From contig NC_059368.1 in NCBI RefSeq assembly GCF_019703515.2, positions 32,189,391 to 32,253,390 on the forward strand: a stretch of 64,000 bases of DNA, in the 5' to 3' direction. The notes under the pieces were generated by a model that was given only the letters and a program-made list of their open reading frames with translations, ran no database searches and had not been told where the DNA came from. The position numbers and the translations under genes are program-made. Positions 58,763-64,000 of the stretch are shown piece after piece. This DNA comes from Myxocyprinus asiaticus (Eukaryota; Chordata; Actinopteri; Cypriniformes; Catostomidae). Position 1 is the first letter of the stretch. Every line of letters begins with the position of its first letter.

Positions 58763-59615
58763 TGGCTTTTCCTACCACTGCTACACAGATGATACACAGC
58801 TCTACCTGACGTTCCAGCCTGATGACCCTACTGTCTCAGCTCGTATCTCTGCGAGATACATTTTGGCCTGGTTGAAGGAACGACACCTTCAGCTCAACCT
58901 TGACAGAACTCCTTGTGATCCCATCCAACACATCTTTTGACCACAACCTCACAATTCATCTTGGTTCAACTACACTAACACCAACCTGGGAGTGGTGGTA
59001 GATGACCAGCTTAATTTCACTGCACACATCAACTGCCCAATCTTGCAGATTCGTGCTTTACAACATCAGAAAAATCAGACCTTTCCTGTCTGAATATGCT
59101 ACACAGCTCCTGGTCCAAGCTCTGGTCATTTCAAGACTGGACTACTGCAATGCTCTGTTGGCTGGCCTTCCAGCTAACACAATTAAGCCACAGCAGATGA
59201 TCCAGAATGCAGCAACACGTTTGGTCTTCAATCAGCAAAAAAGGGCTCGTCACACCATTCTTGATTTCACTCCACTGTCTATCTGTAGCTGCCCACATCA
59301 AATTCAAGGCTTTGACTCTGGCTTTCAGGACAGCCAATGGAACTGCACCCACTTACTTCAATTCACTTCTTCAGGTCTATGCTCCTATTCGCTCTCTGCA
59401 GTCTATAAACGAGTGACGCCTGGTGGTCCCATCACAAAGAGGCTCAAAGTCTATTTCACAATTGTTCACTTACTCTGCTCCTCTGTGGTGGAATGAACTT
59501 CCAAACTCCACACGATCTGCTGTTACCCTCTCAACATTCAAGAACCAGCTGAAAACACATCTGTTCCGCGAGCACTTAACCAACCCACACTAATTGCACT
59601 TACTACTGCACTTAA
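58763..59615 (+). mobile_element. 5'-truncated L2-type LINE
   Basis: Coding fragments across frames: Y-T-D-D-T-Q-L-Y (catalytic box with Thr for Ala), A-W-L-K-E-R-H-L-Q-L-N-L, N-L-G-V-V-V-D-D-Q-L-N-F, S-R-L-D-Y-C-N-A-L-L-A-G-L-P, W-W-N-E-L-P near 59490, and K-T-H-L-F-R-E-H at the C-terminus. At least three frameshifts, so it is dead. The order and motifs are those of L2 elements. Confidence 0.9.
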
Positions 59616-60266
59616 AGAGCCCACATTATGCTAATTTACAGGTTCATGATTTTATTTTGGGGGTCTACTAGAACAGGTTTACATGTTTTAATGTTCAAAA
59701 AACATAATTTTTCTCATACTGTATATTTCTGCTAAATTTCTATTTTCATCCTCTGCTCAAATGCTCTGATTTAGGTCCTGTCTCTTTAAAACCCCCCTTC
59801 CCGAAAAGCCCAGTCTGCTCAAATTAGTCAGCTGGCCCAGTGTGTTGTGATTGGTCAACCGCGTGTCGGAAATGTAATGCCCTTTACCATAACTGAGTTT
59901 CAGGCTTCCTTAACAGCTGTAAACACTATTGTAACTATGGTAACAGTGGCGTCGGTTTTTGCCGTACCAGCTCTAGCCCAAGTCCGATAATGAAAGTTTG
60001 GAAGAACAAGCTGATTGACCCGAACCACCTTCGAAAGCACGACTTGAGCAGGACATTTAACAGCGGTAAGTTTTACTTTAGTTGCTTTCTTACAAGTACA
60101 CTGTTGATTATTGTGAACCTAACAAAGCTTCAAGTAAAAGACACGTAGTGCATCTAAGTTAGTCATCTTTTGCTAGAATGGGTGTAGCTGAACTTTTTTC
60201 GCCTGAGCTATGAACGGAGAACAGAGGCTTACTCCCGGTTAAGTTAGCCGTCTGCAAAAAGTCAGA
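59616..60266. repeat. dispersed teleost repeat, unclassified
   Basis: Starts AAAGAGCCCACATTATGC and TAATTTACAGGTTCATGAT and contains CCCAGTCTGCTC and CTGTCTCTTTAAAACC. I recall it as a common fish repeat, probably a DNA element. No coding. Confidence 0.5.
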
Positions 60267-60312
60267 ATATTGGCCGATTTATCGGCCTTGCCGATATATC
60301 GGTCGACCACTG

Positions 60313-61045
60313 GTATATACGTACACATTAAACAAATACAACATAATGACATGACAGAGTGTTACAATTATAACTTTACAATTATACCTTTATACTTATT
60401 AGTCTGGGTGTTCTGGAATTAACATTGTCCAATGTGCATTTCCAGTTTAATTGTATCTGAAACGATTATATTACAAATATAATTTTCATAACTGATATGT
60501 CTGAATAAATGACATGTCTTTGCCAAGATTTTCTTTCCCATCACTCTTCTTGCTTATATGTCATCCACTCGTGTGTGACTGAGTGTGTCTTACTTTGGAA
60601 GGACAGTGAAAAGATGCATTGCAGCTGCATGTGCCTTGAAGTGAAAGTAAATGAGAAATATTCAGGTTTGAAAAACTGCGCACATGCGTGCGTGCGTGCG
60701 TGCGTGCGTAATAAAACTCATGCAGCTCTGATCTGAGCCTGAAGCACCTCACAGATCATATTTCAATCAGCCGCTACATGGAACGAACAATCTAAACTTT
60801 TTTTTTTTTTTTTATTTGAGTGGGAATGTATGCGTGTTAAATGTCTGTCTGTTTGATGAAAAGCAAACAGCATCTGTGAGAATTTCGGCCATGACACAGG
60901 GAAGTTAAGGATGTTTGGAGACAGAGCAGGAAATCTACAGAGACAGAAAGACAGTCATATCTAGGAGCTACAACACATGAAACAATCCATCCCTCAAATA
61001 TGCAGGAAAAGGAAGTTGATGCTTGTCCCATAGAAAAAGGTGTGC
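60313..61045. other. unassigned
   Basis: (GCGT)n run at about 60687-60708 and a T run at about 60799. No exon. Confidence 0.4.
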
Positions 61046-61250
61046 TTAAAGGAACAGTTCATGTAAAAATGAAATGTATTTCATTATATACTCACTTCCA
61101 TGTCGTTACAAATCTACATGCTGTTATGTTTCTTCCTTGAAACCCAAAATGATAAGTCTTGCAGAACAAAATGTCCCATACAACTACGGTTCACAGTGTC
61201 ATTCAAGCTTAGAAAAATGACAAAATAACTCAATGATACAATAGTAGTCC
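61046..61250. mobile_element. arm of a TTAA foldback relative
   Basis: TTAA-AGGAACAGTTCATG at 61046 resembles the foldback terminus. A matching opposite-type arm (GAGGGCAAGTAAATGATGAC, then GGTCAACTATTGCTATAA) ends near 62685, but the 1.4 kb between them is too unlike the family to be sure they are one element. Confidence 0.45.
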
Positions 61251-61571
61251 ACAATATCCATAACAGTCAATTTATTCACTGAGATGCACAACACATGCAT
61301 AATATATATTTATAATATTAAATCATAGCCTTTTTCAGTTTTTTTTAGGCACAGTAATTAGCCCATTTAGCGAACGAACGGCTGAGAAGTGAAGTCATTG
61401 AAAACATGGGGTTTTCTGTCAAAACGACAAAATAAAAGCCCCTTTTCACTAGACGTGTAAAATTGAAAAAATGTGACAGAAATATATTACTTCTGTATAG
61501 TACATTTTAATCTTCAATGTAGTAGTAGTAGTAGTAGTAATGATGATGATAATAATATATCAATAACAATA

Positions 61572-61573
61572 AC

Positions 61574-61653
<80 letters not shown>

Positions 61654-61755
61654 AATATCTCACAAGCAAGAGTTTTATCACTGATTTCATTAATACTCTG
61701 TGATGCTCTACACTGCAGCACTGTATTTGCCAAAAAAAAAAAAAAAAAAAAAAAG
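61572..61755. repeat. (TA)n microsatellite and A tract
   Basis: AGT/GAT triplets at 61522-61550, TA repeats at about 61572-61650, and an A tract at about 61731-61755. Confidence 0.9.
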
Positions 61756-62790
61756 AAAGTTGGGTTTTAGATTGTGCTATGCTGATCAGCCTAGAAGCTC
61801 TTCATTTGATAAAAATAATGCAATGGTATGTTGAAAAGTAATTGTTCTGTTTTCATTTGATTAAAACTCTATGAATTCATTTGTTTATACTTTTTTTTTA
61901 ATATAAAATGTAATTAAACTTTAAAACCCAGAATTCCGAGAAAATAAAACACAAAACAGGGAATTTGGGAAAAAGTAAAACAGAGTTTGGAAAAAAATTA
62001 AATGGATTTCATAGGGCCCTTAATGTGGTAGACATTTGCATCTGACCACCTCCACAACAACACATCTTTAATTTATCACTTCTGCAGCCCCGCCCAGCAG
62101 CGGTGAGCCGTGAGATGGCAGATCAGTCAAAAGCAGAGAGCCAATCAGTGAGCGTTTACTGTCAAGTCTTAAAGGAGAAGCAGCACCAAAACCAAACATT
62201 TCTGACAGAGGGTCAGAGTGAGGGTGGAAGATGATTATGTTTTACAAATATATGACTTTTTTTTGTACAAAAAAACTTTACTAATAAATAACATAAAAGC
62301 AAACCTCAAGGAACATATTATATCAATTCACATTCTTGATTAGACATATTTGAACTGGCACGCCCATCTTCGGTTACAACACACATGAGAAAATAATTGA
62401 GTCTGTCAGTCGGTTGTTCACACAAAGCTATTGAATGGCTTCAGAAGACTTGAAATATAGCACACAAGTCATACGGACTATTTAATGATACTTTCATGGT
62501 GCTTTTTTGTCCTTTTTAGAGCTTGACAGATGTGGTCACTCACTATGATCATTATATGAAAAAGACGTGTGAAGATTCTTCAAAATTTTCACACCAAAGA
62601 AAGAAAGTTGTGTTTGGAATGACATGAGGGCAAGTAAATGATGACAGAATGTTTTTTTTTTTTTTGGTCAACTATTGCTATAAACAGCAGCTTTTGTCTG
62701 TGTGCGTACGTGTACATGAGAAGGATGTGAGAAACGACCAGTCTGCCAGCACTCTAATTATCATCCAAAGAGAGAGATACAGAGAGGGAG
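61756..62790. other. fragments of dispersed repeats
   Basis: ATGGATTTCATAGGGCCCTTA near 62003 looks like the terminus of a fish DNA element whose other end is not visible. 62430-62690 is foldback-like. No exon. Confidence 0.35.
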
Positions 62791-62797
62791 TGAGTCC

Positions 62798-63030
62798 CTA
62801 TAAAAAGCCAAGGTCACAGCACATAAGTTCTGGCAGAGTGCTGATCAGAAGCAAAGGAATTTGACAAATGTCGTTAACTGTAACGCTAATGATAGGCTTG
62901 CTCTGTGTACGCGTGTGTTTACAGGCCATCAGGTTGAGTATGGTTGCATTAGAGTGGCTACTGCATGCAGGTGTGGCATATAGAGAGTTTGTTATTCATA
63001 GTCTGTATACAGCCCGTGTGCCTGTGTGTT
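62798..63030 (+). promoter_or_regulatory. TATA box with a short signal-peptide-like frame
   Basis: TATAAAAAG at about 62799 is followed about 70 bases later by an ATG (62868) opening M-S-L-T-V-T-L-M-I-G-L-L-C, a hydrophobic stretch like a secretory signal. The frame stops near 63028. It could be the first exon of a secreted or receptor gene continuing right, or chance. No clear donor. Confidence 0.2.
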
Positions 63031-63302
63031 GTTGATATCTATGTGACTTCAAGTGTTGGTGTGATGTTCAACGTGGAGAGAAATTATCTAACAAGTATTC
63101 AACTCTTCTTAAAACTGCCTCTTTGCCACTAAAAGTTGCATTCAACATTCCTTGGGTCACTAATGGACCTCCTGGGTGAAATGTATGAGGGTCACAACAG
63201 CTGCAAAATAGAGGGGGCTGACTGTGGACTGCTGAATGGACAATTTTATCATGTTACAGTAACCTAGTATCCATCCACTTTTCACGCTGTTTTGTTATCT
63301 AC
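63031..63302. other. unassigned
   Basis: Nothing recognised. Confidence 0.4.
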
Positions 63303-64000
63303 TAGAGCCCAACCGATATGGGATTTTTGAGACCAATACCAATTTTAGAGAGGGAAAATTCACGATTACCGATATGGTGGCTGATATAGTTTATTTTTGA
63401 GCTAGAATGAAAACAGACCTTTTCTATGTGGATTGTTCACCCATTTTGCACCAATATGACTATGCAAAGGTACTCAGAAGGCTGCTTTCTTAGACAAATA
63501 TTTTTATCAAAGAATATTTGACATTTTTATTATACACGGTCAACAAATTCTAGAAATGAACACTGAGAAAATAAAGAATAAATAAAAATAAAATAAAATA
63601 AATAGTTAAATAAACATCAGCATTACTGTTTAGTATCAGTCAAATGCTGACCATTAAAATAAAGAATAAATAAAATTGAAATAAATAGTTAAATAAACAT
63701 CAGTATTACTGTTTAATATCAGTCAAATGCTGCCCATTAAAATAAAGAATAAATAAAAATAAAATAGTCAAATAAACATCAGTATTACTGTTTAGTATCA
63801 GTCAAATGCCGACCATTAAAATAAAGAATAAATAAAAATAAAATATAGTTAAATAAACATCAGTATTACTGTTTAGTATCAGTCAAACGCTGACCATTAA
63901 AATAAAGAATAAATAAAAATAAAATAAAGTCAAATAAACATCAGTATTACTGTTTAGTATCAGTCAAATGCTGACCATTAAAATAAAGAATAAAAATAAA
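63303..64000. mobile_element. hAT element, right part off the window
   Basis: Starts TAGAGCCCAACCGATATGGG, and its first 270 bases are the inverted counterpart of the right end of 23991-25220 (AAAACAGACCTTTTCTATGT, CCAATATGACTATGCAAAGG). The interior then becomes a tandem array. Confidence 0.88.
63571..64000. repeat. about 80-bp tandem array inside the hAT copy
   Basis: ATAAAGAATAAATA recurs at 63571, 63659, 63742, 63821, 63902 and 63983, so the period shrinks from 88 to 79-83 bp. Each unit also holds AAACATCAGTATTACTG and GTATCAGTCAAATGCTGACC. The array runs off the right edge. Confidence 0.95.

Larger units (their letters stand above)
55347..60312. mobile_element. hAT-bounded block with many later insertions
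   Basis: Left end TAGTGATTGACATATATCGG with CAGGCCGATTAATCAGCC; right end, inverted, GTGGTCGACCGATATATCGG with CAAGGCCGATAAATCGGCC, ending at 60312. The flanks (CTGTATGC / GTATATAC) match at 5 of 8. The two ends could belong to one 5-kb composite or, less likely, to two copies. Confidence 0.55.

Overview
The window looks like intron-rich nuclear DNA of a teleost fish, most likely a cyprinid. The only clear host gene is split into short exons with GT/AG boundaries. Most of the rest is the repeat mix typical of carp-like genomes: Tc1/mariner, hAT and PIF/Harbinger-like DNA transposons, TTAA-flanked foldback elements, tRNA- and 5S-derived SINEs, L2-type LINEs, an LTR element, and many TA, CA and GA microsatellites. 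Nothing resembles a bacterial operon, a CRISPR array or a phage.

Host gene: seven coding exons on the minus strand (43169 down to 9810) join in frame into the N-terminal 202 codons of a Ral guanine-nucleotide exchange factor, best matched to RALGPS2. The start codon is at 43169-43167 with an in-frame stop upstream. The exons carry the N-terminal Ser-rich leader and most of the RasGEF (CDC25-like) domain. The next coding exon was not found in the left 9.8 kb, so the rest of RasGEF, the PxxP motif and the PH domain lie outside the window. The region right of 43245 is the 5' non-coding part or upstream of the gene. Simple repeats abut three of its splice sites.

Layout. 1-860: broken, minus-strand, multi-copy Cys-rich gene with a heat-shock-element/TATA promoter. 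1040-4041: LINE split by a hAT element. 4410-5978: nearly intact Tc1 element inserted in a TA microsatellite. 6000-9809: hAT remnants and a TTAA foldback. 9810-16583: ralgps2 exons 7 to 4, with a 37-bp minisatellite in the intron. 18100-28560: hAT, Tc1 and SINE insertions. 29574-35751: an insertion nest (TTAA element holding an LTR element, another DNA element with a Sleeping Beauty-like miniature inside it, and a SINE). 36790-43245: ralgps2 exons 3 to 1 and foldbacks. 44668-55340: hAT, foldbacks, a second Tc1 element and a 5S-derived SINE split by a Harbinger-type element. 55347-60312: a hAT-bounded block filled with later insertions. 63303-64000: a hAT copy whose interior has expanded into a tandem array.

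No undescribed biological system is proved here. The points most worth a second look are the heat-shock-type promoter on the Cys-rich gene, the simple repeats at three ralgps2 splice sites, the one-stop Tc1 transposase and the layered insertion order. Family names are from memory of consensus sequences; no search was run.
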